The notes under the pieces are model-generated. The model saw only the letters and a program-made list of their open reading frames with translations. It had not been told where the DNA came from and did no database searches. Shown here piece after piece: positions 26,716-36,537 of a stretch of 64,000 bases of DNA (positions are counted from its first letter, which is position 1; each line of letters opens with the position of its first letter). Origin of the DNA: an uncultured Fodinibius sp. (GTDB lineage: Bacteria > Bacteroidota > Rhodothermia > Balneolales > Balneolaceae); NCBI GenBank assembly GCA_913056455.1, contig CAJXMJ010000003.1, positions 1 to 64,000 on the forward strand, in the 5' to 3' direction. The translations under genes were made by a program, and so were the position numbers.

Positions 26716-27087
26716 ATGCAAAGCCTACTAAAAATATTACTGCTGTTGCTCGCCATTCAGCTACCGTCAAATTCTGTAGCGGAAACGGGCTCATCGCATG
26801 GCTGGGCTGCTATACAATCCACGGAAAACTCTCAGTTCCCCTTGGGTTATCCGGTCGGGTCCCCCAACTTGTATACTATCCATCATCAGGCAGAGAGTCC
26901 GGCTGAAATAACAAATCGGGAACCTCAAGTCCAATCTACTACAGAACGGAAATTTGAATCATTTAAAAGTTCTGCTCCTGAATCTGTTATAGAACAATGG
27001 TTAATTTTTTGTATCAGATTTGGAAACTTAATTGAGCCGGGCCTTACAACTAGAAAGCTTATTTTCCCTTTCCATTTCTTTTTGTAA
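26716..27087 (+). CDS. small secreted protein, unknown
   Basis: 123 residues. A signal peptide (LLKILLLLLAIQLPSNSVAE) is followed by a low-complexity polar middle and a hydrophobic, aromatic C-terminal tail (KLIFPFHFFL). No Cys pairs, no known domain. It belongs to a set of short exported proteins in this window (27573, 39008, 49502, 61608) with a similar layout. Confidence 0.5.
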   Translation: MQSLLKILLLLLAIQLPSNSVAETGSSHGWAAIQSTENSQFPLGYPVGSPNLYTIHHQAESPAEITNREPQVQSTTERKFESFKSSAPESVIEQWLIFCIRFGNLIEPGLTTRKLIFPFHFFL

Positions 27088-27213
27088 ACCGTATACCACT
27101 CAGATTTCCGCAGCGGTCTGATCGGTTGTCTGAGTTTTTTGCACTTTTTTAACGGAACTATACTAACCATCGACTTAGACGGAGCTGTATATTAATTACA
27201 AAAAAATATCGAA

Positions 27214-27315
27214 ATGGATATCGACTTAACAACTGTTATTATCAGTATTATCGCTTCTTTGTTCTTTATTATTCCAATTGCTATAGATCAGTGGAAGAAA
27301 AAAACAAAGGATTAA
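27214..27315 (+). CDS. 33-residue single-helix membrane protein
   Basis: ATG 27214 opens a 33-codon frame: acidic start, one hydrophobic helix (VIISIIASLFFIIPIAI) and a basic end (WKKKTKD). A strong terminator starts 22 bp after its stop, which supports real expression. Function unknown. Confidence 0.5.
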   Translation: MDIDLTTVIISIIASLFFIIPIAIDQWKKKTKD

Positions 27316-27336
27316 AAATAATCAAGTGTATCAGGA

Positions 27337-27367
27337 AGCAGTAGTCTCAGGAACAGAGACTACTGCT
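27337..27367 (+). terminator. strong rho-independent terminator
   Basis: AGCAGTAGTCTC at 27337-27348 pairs perfectly with GAGACTACTGCT at 27356-27367, followed by TTTTTCTTTT. Confidence 0.9.
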
Positions 27368-27572
27368 TTTTCTTTTAACTGTCTTTATAGTAAAATTATT
27401 ATATACACTTGAATAGAGCAGTAATGTATAACCGATCAAAAAAGGGAAACACTTTTATAAACAACATTGATGATATGGCCGAAAGTGGTTGTATCTCTAA
27501 CAGCAGGATTTACGTCGGGCAATGCATCCAACATTTTTGAGAGATGAAAATTAATAGCTACATTTGGGATTA

Positions 27573-28034
27573 ATGAAACGGCTTCGCCTACATATTGCGA
27601 TTCTTTCTGCTTTCGTCTTCCTACTTACGGGACCGGGAGTCTCTTTTTCGCAGGGGGTTGAAGAGAATCAGCCTACCCATTCCTATCATGCTTTCACCTC
27701 ATATGAAAACCCATTCACCCATTTTGATTCTGGGATAATACAGACACACCTTGAGCCAGAGCTATCTCCATTTCCGGAGCTTTACAGTATATCCGATCTT
27801 TTTGATAGTAAATCCCATAAGACTACAGCTGATTCGCCGACCCTGTCTTTCGTAGATTCGTCATTACCAATTTCTATTTCACCGGATGAAGATGAGACGA
27901 TTCCTCAGAATGTGCTTATTTCTCATACTGGTCATAATTATTATTCTCAGTCCCCGTCTTTCCCGTCTCAGCCCCCCGCTAAAAGGATTGCACTCTGTCC
28001 GATGGAAAGTGGCGTAGCCATTGGCGCTCCTTAA
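27573..28034 (+). CDS. small secreted protein upstream of secF, unknown
   Basis: 153 residues from ATG 27573; the TTG at 27564 is less likely. A basic N-terminus and signal peptide (LHIAILSAFVFLLTGPGVSF) are followed by a Ser/Pro/His-rich polar chain without a recognisable domain. It lies 221 bp before secF on the same strand. Confidence 0.5.
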   Translation: MKRLRLHIAILSAFVFLLTGPGVSFSQGVEENQPTHSYHAFTSYENPFTHFDSGIIQTHLEPELSPFPELYSISDLFDSKSHKTTADSPTLSFVDSSLPISISPDEDETIPQNVLISHTGHNYYSQSPSFPSQPPAKRIALCPMESGVAIGAP

Positions 28035-28255
28035 TTGTCCTTCTCTTTTCTGTCGAGGAGCTTCAGTTTTTGATACTCATGTTATAGGGCTATCAGTTTA
28101 CCGGTCGTAGACATTCTAATATGTGTCCGGTTAGACTACAACAATGGATAGGACTATTCCCGTGTTGTAGTCTAAATAAAACCTCTCGTTCCATCGACAG
28201 ATCATTCTCATCTACACCAGCCACATCAAAAAGACAAAAACAAGGATCAATAATT

Positions 28256-29167
28256 ATGCGATGGTTCGAGACACCAAATTTTAATTTTATGAGCTACAGG
28301 CGTGTGGCTTTCATCTTTTCGGGACTACTAATCCTGGCCTCCCTCATCGGCTTTTTAATAATGGGCATAGAATACGGAATCGATTTTAAAGGAGGGAAGG
28401 AGTTTGTTCTCGAATTTGAGAAACCCGTTGATGCAACAGAAATAAGAACACAGCTTACCGAATCACTGGGCAGCACGCCTGAAGTAAAGCGATTCGGTAC
28501 TGAATTAGAAATCCTTATTCGTACCGATCACTCCGGAGAGATCAATACGGTTCAGAATATCATTCTTTCCGGCATAAACAAACTGTATCCCGATACCGGC
28601 ATATCGGTTATAAAAACCGATATGGTCGGGCCCCGTTTTGCGGAAGATCTGAAGATGGGAGCACTGAATGCCATTATTTTTTCGATCATTGTAGTATCGA
28701 TCTATATTCTGATTCGATTTAAGAAATGGACGTTCTCGGCGGGGGCCATCATTGCCCTTATACATGATGTATTGATAACTCTCGGAATGATCACCCTCTT
28801 TAGAACGATCCTGCCATTCGGTATCCAGGTCGATCAGACAATTATTGCCGCATTCCTGACGATTGTGGGATACTCGTTAAATGACACGGTTGTTGTTTTT
28901 GACCGGATCCGTGAAAACCAGGTATTCCATAAAGAAATGGATTTATTGGAGCTGATGAATAAAAGTCTGAATGAAACGCTGAGTCGAACGGTCATTACTT
29001 CATTGACCACCATATTTGTTATTACCGTACTTTTTGTATTCGGTGGAGAGTCATTAAAAGGGTTTTCCTTCTCGTTATTAATCGGCCTGTGTCTGGGTAC
29101 CTACAGCTCGTTGTTTATTGCCAGCGCATCCGTACTGGAGTTTCATGAAAAATTAAGCGGGGAGTAA
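28256..29167 (+). CDS. secF: protein-export membrane protein SecF, without adjacent SecD
   Basis: 303 residues from ATG 28256; the upstream open frame to 28121 is not SecF-like. Six membrane helices with a large loop after the first, the IDFKGGKEFVLEF start of the periplasmic P4 domain, ALIHDVLITLGM and the signature TIVGYSLNDTVVVFDRIREN. SecF works with SecD to pull secreted proteins out of SecYEG using the ion gradient. Here secD is not next to it. It may be an accessory copy; a main secDF elsewhere cannot be excluded. Confidence 0.9.
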   Translation: MRWFETPNFNFMSYRRVAFIFSGLLILASLIGFLIMGIEYGIDFKGGKEFVLEFEKPVDATEIRTQLTESLGSTPEVKRFGTELEILIRTDHSGEINTVQNIILSGINKLYPDTGISVIKTDMVGPRFAEDLKMGALNAIIFSIIVVSIYILIRFKKWTFSAGAIIALIHDVLITLGMITLFRTILPFGIQVDQTIIAAFLTIVGYSLNDTVVVFDRIRENQVFHKEMDLLELMNKSLNETLSRTVITSLTTIFVITVLFVFGGESLKGFSFSLLIGLCLGTYSSLFIASASVLEFHEKLSGE

Positions 29168-29204
29168 GTCTAATTATCTATTTGAATGAGAAAAAATAAA
29201 AATT

Positions 29205-30296
29205 ATGAATGAATTTTTAGAAATCTCTCAAAGTAATATTATTTATGAAACCATTTCCTCTCTAGGAACCATACTGACGTTCGGTATTGTCGCCTTTAAA
29301 TTTCACCTTTCATCTCTTAGTTGGGCTTTTGGAATGAGTGGGATTGGTTTGGCCTTCCTAAGCTACTATACCTTCGTCCGGAAAAAAGAATGTAATAATA
29401 AGTTATCACCAGTGGTAATGGAGCAATCCCTATCCCTGCTTAATGAAAATAGCTACCGGATCCTAGTTCCTATCTCCGAGCTTGAAACAGCGGAAGAATT
29501 GATCGACTTTGCGACGCAGGCCGCATTAGTTCGTAACGCAGATCTTTTGCTGGTTCATGCAATCACCAAGTGTAAACAGTCATCTGATACTATTGAACAG
29601 CAAGACCTAAAGCGCCCCGAGAGGATCATTGAAAAATTGATGAAGAAGGCTGCCGAACGAGGTGTTAAGGTGAGTTCTATAATAAGGCTTGCACAAAAAC
29701 CATCGAAAGCCATTATTGATTCGGCAGAGGAGTATGGAGTAGATATGATCGTAATGGGGTGGAAAGGGACCTCTAGCCATCCGCTCGCAGTAATAAGTTC
29801 CAACATTGACAAAGTTATGCGTGATGCCGATTGTGATGTGTTGGTACTCCGTGGCAAAGATTTCAGAAATGTTAAAAATGTCTTTATCCCAATTGATGAT
29901 CCACAGCAAGCCCGTTTAAAGCTGGAGGTTGGCAAAATATTGGAAATATTTCAGGATTCCGATATTGACCTGCATCATATGATTTCTTCTGATCTTAATC
30001 GGAATGATAAAGCCAAACAGGAACGGTTGGCAGAGCTTTATGAGGGGTTGGTTAAATTTGGACAGGGGATGTATAATAAACAGGAGGCCCAGCATATGAT
30101 TAATTTAGAGGTCACGGATAGAATTCCACACAGCATTATGAGTTTGTCCTCATCTTATGATCTGACTATTATAGAAGCCGCTAGCGAGGGCTGGTTCCAG
30201 AATCTTGTGGTCGCGACACGGGCCGAATTGATAACTAAACGTACAAGAGGAAAATTTATACTGTTAAAAACAAGAACCAGTGATTCAATCGAGTAA
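29205..30296 (+). CDS. universal stress protein with N-terminal membrane helices
   Basis: 363 residues. Two membrane helices at the start (about 15-65), then one clear Usp domain (YRILVPISELETAEELIDFA, closing motif MGWKGTSSHPL and VLVLRG) and a second, degenerate Usp-like domain up to the end. It may be a membrane-tethered nucleotide-binding stress protein. A 41-codon frame begins in its stop codon. Confidence 0.75.
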   Translation: MNEFLEISQSNIIYETISSLGTILTFGIVAFKFHLSSLSWAFGMSGIGLAFLSYYTFVRKKECNNKLSPVVMEQSLSLLNENSYRILVPISELETAEELIDFATQAALVRNADLLLVHAITKCKQSSDTIEQQDLKRPERIIEKLMKKAAERGVKVSSIIRLAQKPSKAIIDSAEEYGVDMIVMGWKGTSSHPLAVISSNIDKVMRDADCDVLVLRGKDFRNVKNVFIPIDDPQQARLKLEVGKILEIFQDSDIDLHHMISSDLNRNDKAKQERLAELYEGLVKFGQGMYNKQEAQHMINLEVTDRIPHSIMSLSSSYDLTIIEAASEGWFQNLVVATRAELITKRTRGKFILLKTRTSDSIE

Positions 30297-30421
30297 TGGA
30301 TGTCGACGGATTTTCAGAAGTTAGGAATCCGAAATCAGATCATGAAAAAACAGATTTCATATCTTCTATAGAAGGCTTGGAGCAATATGAAGTGCTTCTT
30401 CCTGAAGAATGGGGTACATAA
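30296..30421 (+). CDS. very small ORF coupled to the stress protein gene
   Basis: ATG overlaps the preceding TAA (TAATG). It encodes 41 acidic residues (MDVDGFSEVRNPKS, GLEQYEVLLPEEWGT). No known family. It may be real or a degraded 3' extension. Confidence 0.25.
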   Translation: MDVDGFSEVRNPKSDHEKTDFISSIEGLEQYEVLLPEEWGT

Positions 30422-30494
30422 CAATTTGAAATTATAACCTCGCAATGACCGTTATGGTTCACTTCAAATAAGGGGAATCCCAAAATTTGTCGTT

Positions 30495-30730
30495 TTAGCT
30501 ATGAAAATTATCATGGTTATTAAGTCCGCCATTTTCAATTGCTTCAAAAGGCTCAAACAGAGTATTTAGAAATTCGTTGATCTTGGTTTCTTTATCCACT
30601 ATTTCAATGACGATTGCATCTCTTCAGAAAAGCCCACTATTTTGCTTTTGTGTATAATGCTCACAGCTCCATAGTATATGACCCCTTTAAGAACTGTAGC
30701 TCCGGCAAGTCTCTTATTCCGAAATACCTT
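30495..30730 (-). pseudogene. DUF190 (PII-like) gene remnant
   Basis: Read on the minus strand, NKRLAGATVLKGVIYYGAVS and IHKSKIVGFSEEM lead, after a frameshift near 30615, into AIVIEIVDKETKINEFLNTL and ENGGL. This is the DUF190 core, where relatives read GLAGATVLRG and PVVIEIVD. The N-terminus is gone and overlaps the 3' end of the APC permease gene; a stop ends the second frame at 30495. DUF190 proteins are PII-like trimers often found near ion channels. Confidence 0.7.
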
Positions 30731-31997
30731 TATATCTTGAGTGAAACCATATGTAGGCTTCCCGGCACAGCAAGAGAACGATTGAGATCCCCAGTACGAC
30801 ATAAAGTGTAGTCGGCTCGGTGGTATAAATGTCATAAAGCAGTAATCCCATCGCGGCCCCGCATCCCAGCGAACCCAGAATGGGCAGCCCTTTCTTCCAT
30901 CCCTTGAAAATCTCATGTCTGTAGCCCATATAGTTGACTATCGAGAAAACGAAGAGAAATACCAGGCTCGAAAAGGTGGTTATCTGTTCAAGATTTCCAA
31001 AGAACTGTACAACGATCGCCAGAGCCGCCATGAGCAGTGCAAAATTAACCGGGACTCCCGATCGTTTTCGGTCGGTTAGTTGATGGGGAAGCTGACCGTC
31101 GTCGGCAATACGCTTGGCCAGCCGGGAGATGGCAAAAATAGTCGCCAGTATGGCGGATGCTGTTGAAAATACAGCTGCCACAAGAACTATTACGACTCCT
31201 GGTTGCCCCAAGACAGGCTCGGCCAACATCGCCAATACCGTCTCCTTATGCTCGGCGATGGTATCTGCACTCAACGAACCCGTGAGGACAAATGCGATGA
31301 GTATATAGATACACAATACGGCCGTAATGGAAATGATGATCGCTTTCGGAAGGTTGTTTTTGTGATTTTCTATGGTATTGTAGTCGTACGTCAGCAGTTG
31401 AAAACCTTCGTAAGCTACGAATACCAGCGCCCCGGCCTGGATGGTGCTGCCGACGCCCTGGTTGACTATTGGATAGATCTTATCCGGGTGGACCGTCACA
31501 AATCCGATTCCGATCAACCCGGCCAAGATTGTTACCTTGGTATAAACAAGAATGTCTTCTGATATTCCTGATTCCCGGACACCCGATAAATTCAGAAGGG
31601 TAATGAGGGCAACCACGCCACTGCCCAACCAGAAGTTCGGGCCCGAACCAAAACCAAACAGGCGCCCGGCATAGGCTCCGAAAGTATAGGCATAGAGGCT
31701 GATTGTAAAAATATAACCCAATATCAGAAACCAGCTGATCGTTCCGGCAAACCGGATACTGGTGATATGTTCCATAAAAATGAAACTCCCGCCCGCCTCA
31801 TCGAATTTAACGGTAAGCTTGCCGTAGACAAGTCCGGTAATCAGGGCTAAAACACCACCCAAACCCAGACTGATAAAGGCGGCGTTACCTGATGTCATTA
31901 CGGCTTCTCCCAATACGGCAAAAATACCCCCACCGACCATCCCGCCGATAGCCATCCCGCAGGCATCAAACAGCGAAAGCTTGTTATTTGAAGACAT
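30714..31997 (-). CDS. APC-family amino-acid permease
   Basis: 427 residues, 12 predicted helices. Helix 1 has the APC substrate loop GMAIGGMVGGGIFAVLGEAV; helix 3 region AGGSFIFMEHI. The C-terminus (YIWFHSRYKGISE) overlaps the DUF190 remnant, so its end may be shortened or altered by that junction. Substrate unknown. Confidence 0.85.
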   Translation of the reverse strand: MSSNNKLSLFDACGMAIGGMVGGGIFAVLGEAVMTSGNAAFISLGLGGVLALITGLVYGKLTVKFDEAGGSFIFMEHITSIRFAGTISWFLILGYIFTISLYAYTFGAYAGRLFGFGSGPNFWLGSGVVALITLLNLSGVRESGISEDILVYTKVTILAGLIGIGFVTVHPDKIYPIVNQGVGSTIQAGALVFVAYEGFQLLTYDYNTIENHKNNLPKAIIISITAVLCIYILIAFVLTGSLSADTIAEHKETVLAMLAEPVLGQPGVVIVLVAAVFSTASAILATIFAISRLAKRIADDGQLPHQLTDRKRSGVPVNFALLMAALAIVVQFFGNLEQITTFSSLVFLFVFSIVNYMGYRHEIFKGWKKGLPILGSLGCGAAMGLLLYDIYTTEPTTLYVVLGISIVLLLCREAYIWFHSRYKGISE

Positions 31998-32040
31998 ATT
32001 TGATCCGAATGAATTTGATAATCAATGGGAATTAAACAGA

Positions 32041-34005
32041 TTATTCATTGGCTGCTGCCAGCCGATTGCTGTACTGCCAAAGCCCAAGGATTGCGACAAG
32101 CGTAATCAGTTGTGCCGCTAAAGTCTGCAAGGTAGGATACAGCCCGAGTAGAGGAAAATCAATAGAGGTCGAAAGGCTGATGATCCCAAGATAGCCGGCC
32201 TCTTGGAATTCATGAATTCCTTTGCCTACCAGAATTAGGGCCAAAATGGACAGGGCAAAGGAGGAATATTTAAACAGGGAGCGGACCGGAACTTTTCGGC
32301 TAACTTTCATGAGCAGGATACCGACTGCCAGCACAACCGCCCCTGCCGTTATTGTACCAAGCAATATACCTGATTTTCCTGTAGAATCGGTCTTGATGCT
32401 GATAGAAGAAAGAAAAATAACCGACTCGAAAGCCTCGCGAAACACTACAACGAATGACAAAAAAGCGAGTCCCCAGTGATTATTTTCATCCGCCAGCCGG
32501 TGAATCTTTTCCTTTATAAAGCGGGTCCATTGGGAAGCATGGGTCCGGTTGTGCAGCCAGAAACCGATATAAATCAGCAGAACCACGGCGACCAGCGAAC
32601 CGATGCCTTCCATCAATTCACGGCTTAGTGAACTCATGCCGATCAAAGCATCGGCAAAAAACCAGCTAATGACCCCGGCAATGACGGCCAGGAGCCAGCC
32701 TCCATGTATATACCGGACGGATTGTTGTGCGTCTACGGATTTCAGCACGCCCAGTATGACCATAATTACAAGAAATGCTTCCAGCCCTTCCCTCAGCAGG
32801 ATTGAACCAGCTGCTACGGCTGAAAACCAGAAGGAATATCCCTGTCGGCCGACGATATCTTGCGCCTCCCTGATGGAAGCCGAAGCTGCTTCCACTTTTT
32901 CTTTTAATGCCTCTTCCGGTTTCCCTTCTTTGATAGTTGACCTAACCGAGATCATCTGGTTCTCGATGCGGGATACCAGCGCGGGATTGGTGGCCTTGAT
33001 TTGCGCTTCCACCGGTTCTACTCCCTCCAGATACGCATTTAGTGCCAATGTACCTGCTCGTCCCGATTCTCCCTGCCTGTAGGCCTCAGCGGATTGCTTT
33101 AGAAGCTCGGTGGCATGGGCCAGGGATTGTTTTTTATCGGGACGGGTGGCTTGTTCCAGGGAAGGATCCATCGACCTCAGTACCACCATGGCCTGCGACG
33201 GATCGAAGTCCCGATTTTGCAGCCAAGTATACCACTTTTTATTCGGTATCGTCGTCAATGTCTCCAGGCTGGCCGTGTCCTTGACCGCTTCCACGATACG
33301 CTGTTGTTTATCTGAAGGCACTTCTTTGACATAATTCAGCGAATTGATATAAAAAGCCACATCCCAGGCCTCCTGCTCAGAGAGTTCCCCGAAGGCGCGC
33401 ATTCCTGTGCCGTCAATACCCAGCCGGATGGTATTATAAGCTTGCAATGGTGAGAGCTCTGCTGCCAGCGTGGAGTCATGAAAATTGGAAGGTGCCGGAG
33501 TTAAGTTTTCGGCCAGGGGTCCGTCGCCGAAGCCATCGGTACCGTGACAGGACTGGCAATGGGAAGCAAATACTTCGGCGCCATGCTCTAAATTCGGCCA
33601 GTGAGGTGGCGTTACCTCGATCAGATTCATCTCCAATATCTTTTGTCGAATATTCGAGGTTAGTTTAGAAATTGTTTCTGGCTTTTTCTTTTCTCCAATT
33701 CTCTGTTGCAGCTCTTTAAACATGGGTGATAACTGTGAAAATGAGGACCGGTCCACCTCCAGCTCAACGTTTCGGAACACCTCTAACGCCCGGCGGCTAA
33801 ATTCTTTCATTTCCCGGTATTCCTCTTGGTTAATTATCTTTCCAGCTTTAACCGCATTGGGATAATCTTTTCCCATATAATCCAACAGGTTTATCAATAC
33901 CTGGAGTTGTTTCTTTTGAGATTGTTGTTCGTCATTAGCAGCTTGGAGGGAGTTAGAAAAGAGGACTAATCCGATAAACAGGAACAATATTATCTTTGGG
34001 CGCAT
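32041..34005 (-). CDS. cytochrome c / FTR1-family high-affinity iron permease fusion
   Basis: 654 residues. A signal peptide (1-22) leads into a helical periplasmic domain, a cytochrome c heme site CQSCHG (about 155) with downstream Met, and another helical stretch. The C-terminal 270 residues are an FTR1 permease with both acidic iron motifs, LREGLEAFLV and FREAFESVIFL. FTR1 imports Fe(III) after oxidation of Fe(II); the cytochrome could carry the electron. The start is followed upstream by an iron-box-like palindrome. A broken second copy of the FTR1 tail is at 39642-40064. Confidence 0.9.
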   Translation of the reverse strand: MRPKIILFLFIGLVLFSNSLQAANDEQQSQKKQLQVLINLLDYMGKDYPNAVKAGKIINQEEYREMKEFSRRALEVFRNVELEVDRSSFSQLSPMFKELQQRIGEKKKPETISKLTSNIRQKILEMNLIEVTPPHWPNLEHGAEVFASHCQSCHGTDGFGDGPLAENLTPAPSNFHDSTLAAELSPLQAYNTIRLGIDGTGMRAFGELSEQEAWDVAFYINSLNYVKEVPSDKQQRIVEAVKDTASLETLTTIPNKKWYTWLQNRDFDPSQAMVVLRSMDPSLEQATRPDKKQSLAHATELLKQSAEAYRQGESGRAGTLALNAYLEGVEPVEAQIKATNPALVSRIENQMISVRSTIKEGKPEEALKEKVEAASASIREAQDIVGRQGYSFWFSAVAAGSILLREGLEAFLVIMVILGVLKSVDAQQSVRYIHGGWLLAVIAGVISWFFADALIGMSSLSRELMEGIGSLVAVVLLIYIGFWLHNRTHASQWTRFIKEKIHRLADENNHWGLAFLSFVVVFREAFESVIFLSSISIKTDSTGKSGILLGTITAGAVVLAVGILLMKVSRKVPVRSLFKYSSFALSILALILVGKGIHEFQEAGYLGIISLSTSIDFPLLGLYPTLQTLAAQLITLVAILGLWQYSNRLAAANE

Positions 34006-34020
34006 AGCAGGAATAAGTAT

Positions 34021-34041
34021 TATTTAGAATCGATCTAAATA
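34021..34041. promoter_or_regulatory. iron-box-like palindrome before the FTR1 gene
   Basis: TATTTAGA-ATCGA-TCTAAATA is a perfect 8-bp inverted repeat with a 5-bp spacer, 16 bp before the start codon. The TTTAGA/TCTAAA arms resemble DtxR/IdeR-type operators (TTAGG..CCTAA) more than a Fur box. Binding protein unknown. Confidence 0.5.
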
Positions 34042-34244
34042 TAATAATTAGATGGCAGGCATTCTAAACATTGCCAATTTTTAAGTGGATAAGAAATAAT
34101 AATCCGATCCATTTTTATTTACCTTATAGCGGTATGTCTTTAAACTGAAATGAAAAATATTAGAATAATTAATTTCGTTATAGTTAGCAGGTTAAATAAT
34201 GATTATGTGGTATTGCCGTTTCATGGTAACTGTCGATTTTTTAC

Positions 34245-36083
34245 TTAGGCTACTACTTTTTCAGGTTCAGCTTCTTTTTCATTATCAATCTGCTGATTAA
34301 TAACTAACTGCTGACCAATAGAAACAATATTATAAGTTAGATAATAGAGGCTGAGTCCGGCCGCAAAATTGTTGAAGATAAAAAGTAGCATAAATGGGAA
34401 TACATATTGCATAGCCTTCATATTCATACCTCCCGTCGAACTGTCCCCGCTACTTCCCGATCCCATCCCGCTGGTAAACTTACTTTGAACAAACATCGAA
34501 GCTGTCATCAGTAGTACAAATCCCGCAATATGATCTCCGAGAAATGGAATATCAAAAGGCAAGTGTACTATATAATCCGGAGCCGACAAGTCGTTGGCCC
34601 ATAAAAATTCTTGCTGGCGGCTAAGAATTGAATTTCGGAAAAAACGCCATAATGTAACCAAGATAGGCAGTTGCAACAGTCTGGGCAGACAGCCCCCCAG
34701 CGGATTTACCCCTTCTTCTTTGTACAACTTCATCGTCGCTTTCTGTTGCTTCTCGGGGTCGTCCTCGTACTTCTCTTTTATCTCTTGCATCTTAGGCTGC
34801 AGCTCTTTCATGGCTGCCATACTGCGATAGCTTTTTTTGGTCAGGGGATAAAGCACCATCTTAATAAGAACAGCAAAAAGAATAATCGCTAGGCCGTGAC
34901 CTATAAAATTATCCACAAAGCTAAAGTAGGGGATGATTAGGTATTTAACGAGTGGATATGAAAACCAACTCAACCAACTGTAGCCGGTGTCAACCATATT
35001 ATAAGCTTGGTCTTCATAATCCTTGAGTAAATGATAATCCAGCGGACCTATAAATATCTGGAAAGAAGCAGTACCTTGCTGAGAAATATCCGTGGTAATA
35101 AAAGACTGATAGCGATGTTCTGTTGTAGATAGATCAGTGGCACCTGATTGTTCTGCAACCAGCAGTGCATTTTCTGTGGGATTTTGAGTTTTAATAATCT
35201 GCGTGAAGAACTTGGTACGGGTTGCCACCCAGTCGATATCACCATTATAGATCTGTGTATCGCGTCCCGCTTGGCTGATCTTGAGCCGTTTAGTTTCATC
35301 ACCTGTATGTGCGTAGGCTGACATATAGGTGGCTTCAGTAGTTTGGGGTTTTTTTTCTGTAAAATTGAGCGGCGATTTCCATCCAAAATCAAATTCTCTG
35401 TTAACCACATTCTGTTGCAGGCCATCAAATGCTATATCGAGATCCATTTGATGGGTATCGCCATACAAGGTGTAGGTATAAACCAGCCGTTTATCCTCGC
35501 TGATATTCAGTGCATATTGTATCTGAGTAGAATCATCCTTGCCAATTGACAGTTCCTCTTCCGGCGTAAGCTGCTCAAAAACAAGCTCATCTGTTTTAAC
35601 ATTGTAATTTTCGGAGGTAAGAAATTCCAGAGAGTAGGCCGATTCGGCCGTATCCTTAATCATCTGCACCGGCTTGTGATCCCAGGTCTCATAATCTTTG
35701 AAAACAATTTTTGAAGGACCGCCGCCCACATTGGTAAATGTAGCTTCGTACAGCGGAGAGTCTACAGTAATTTTGGAGGTACCCGAGATACTTGCAGCAG
35801 AAAACATGCCCATCTCCTGCTGTTCTTCTCCTTCCTGACGCAATATTTGAGATTCTCTTTCTCCTTCTTCCGGCTCTGTTTGCTGTTCTTTATTCCCTTC
35901 TTTTTCTGATAAAGTTTCCGCAGCTCGTCCTTGGGTATCAGCTTGGGCAGCAGCAATACTATCTCGACGAGCCCGTTCCGCCTGTCGGCGCTGCAGCCCT
36001 TCTTGCGAAGGCATGGTAACATAGGCCCATGCAATCATTACAATAAATATTAATACTAATCCGGTTACGGTGTTTCGATCCAA
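34245..36083 (-). CDS. yidC: membrane protein insertase YidC
   Basis: 612 residues. N-terminal helix (TGLVLIFIVMIAWAYVTMP), a charged linker rich in Glu/Gln, a large periplasmic domain (about 110-360) and the five-helix insertase core with KSYRSMAAMKELQPKMQEIK and GCLPRLLQLPILVTLW. It inserts membrane proteins alone or with Sec. It is not in the usual rnpA-rpmH setting and sits among transporters; another copy elsewhere is possible but not shown. Confidence 0.93.
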   Translation of the reverse strand: MDRNTVTGLVLIFIVMIAWAYVTMPSQEGLQRRQAERARRDSIAAAQADTQGRAAETLSEKEGNKEQQTEPEEGERESQILRQEGEEQQEMGMFSAASISGTSKITVDSPLYEATFTNVGGGPSKIVFKDYETWDHKPVQMIKDTAESAYSLEFLTSENYNVKTDELVFEQLTPEEELSIGKDDSTQIQYALNISEDKRLVYTYTLYGDTHQMDLDIAFDGLQQNVVNREFDFGWKSPLNFTEKKPQTTEATYMSAYAHTGDETKRLKISQAGRDTQIYNGDIDWVATRTKFFTQIIKTQNPTENALLVAEQSGATDLSTTEHRYQSFITTDISQQGTASFQIFIGPLDYHLLKDYEDQAYNMVDTGYSWLSWFSYPLVKYLIIPYFSFVDNFIGHGLAIILFAVLIKMVLYPLTKKSYRSMAAMKELQPKMQEIKEKYEDDPEKQQKATMKLYKEEGVNPLGGCLPRLLQLPILVTLWRFFRNSILSRQQEFLWANDLSAPDYIVHLPFDIPFLGDHIAGFVLLMTASMFVQSKFTSGMGSGSSGDSSTGGMNMKAMQYVFPFMLLFIFNNFAAGLSLYYLTYNIVSIGQQLVINQQIDNEKEAEPEKVVA

Positions 36084-36210
36084 AAGAAAATCCTCAGTTC
36101 TAAATTCTAATTAGTTTTTTGCTTTGGAACAGAGCTTTATCTGCCTTTACTCTACCATAGACACTTTCCGATTTGTATTTGGGCGGTTTCATCCATAGTG
36201 CACATAACAG

Positions 36211-36537
36211 TTAGAATTTTGACAAAAGGTTCCTGAAAAGCCCCTTGAGTCGCCGGAAATTCTTCTTTTCAAAACGCCAGACAAAATCAAGTTGCCCCAG
36301 GATAAACCCATACAGGAGAAAGAAAATCTGATAGGAGGGGAATACAACCACCATCCAGGTAACCGCTTCTTCCCAAAAAGGAGTCTGTTGATCGAAGCCC
36401 AACCATTCGAACGCAAATTTTCGTACGTACAACGCTGTCATTCCTGTGATGGAAAAAATGAACAGGATCAATACGATCTGCCAGAAGTCTTCAACTCCCC
36501 AACGTTTTTTTAGTTTTTCAAAAAGCTTTTTCAACAT
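36211..36537 (-). CDS. DUF6787-like small membrane protein
   Basis: 108 residues with two to three membrane helices: KKRWGVEDFWQIVLILFIFS, then TWMVVVFPSYQIFFLLYGFI and a basic C-terminus. The KRWGV opening and layout match the DUF6787 family as I remember it from Bacteroidota. Function unknown. It lies between yidC and nhaA on the same strand. Confidence 0.65.
   Translation of the reverse strand: MLKKLFEKLKKRWGVEDFWQIVLILFIFSITGMTALYVRKFAFEWLGFDQQTPFWEEAVTWMVVVFPSYQIFFLLYGFILGQLDFVWRFEKKNFRRLKGLFRNLLSKF

Noticed and set aside
32603-33082. 159-codon plus-strand frame inside the FTR1 gene
   Set aside because: Antisense shadow with Ser/Pro-rich composition.
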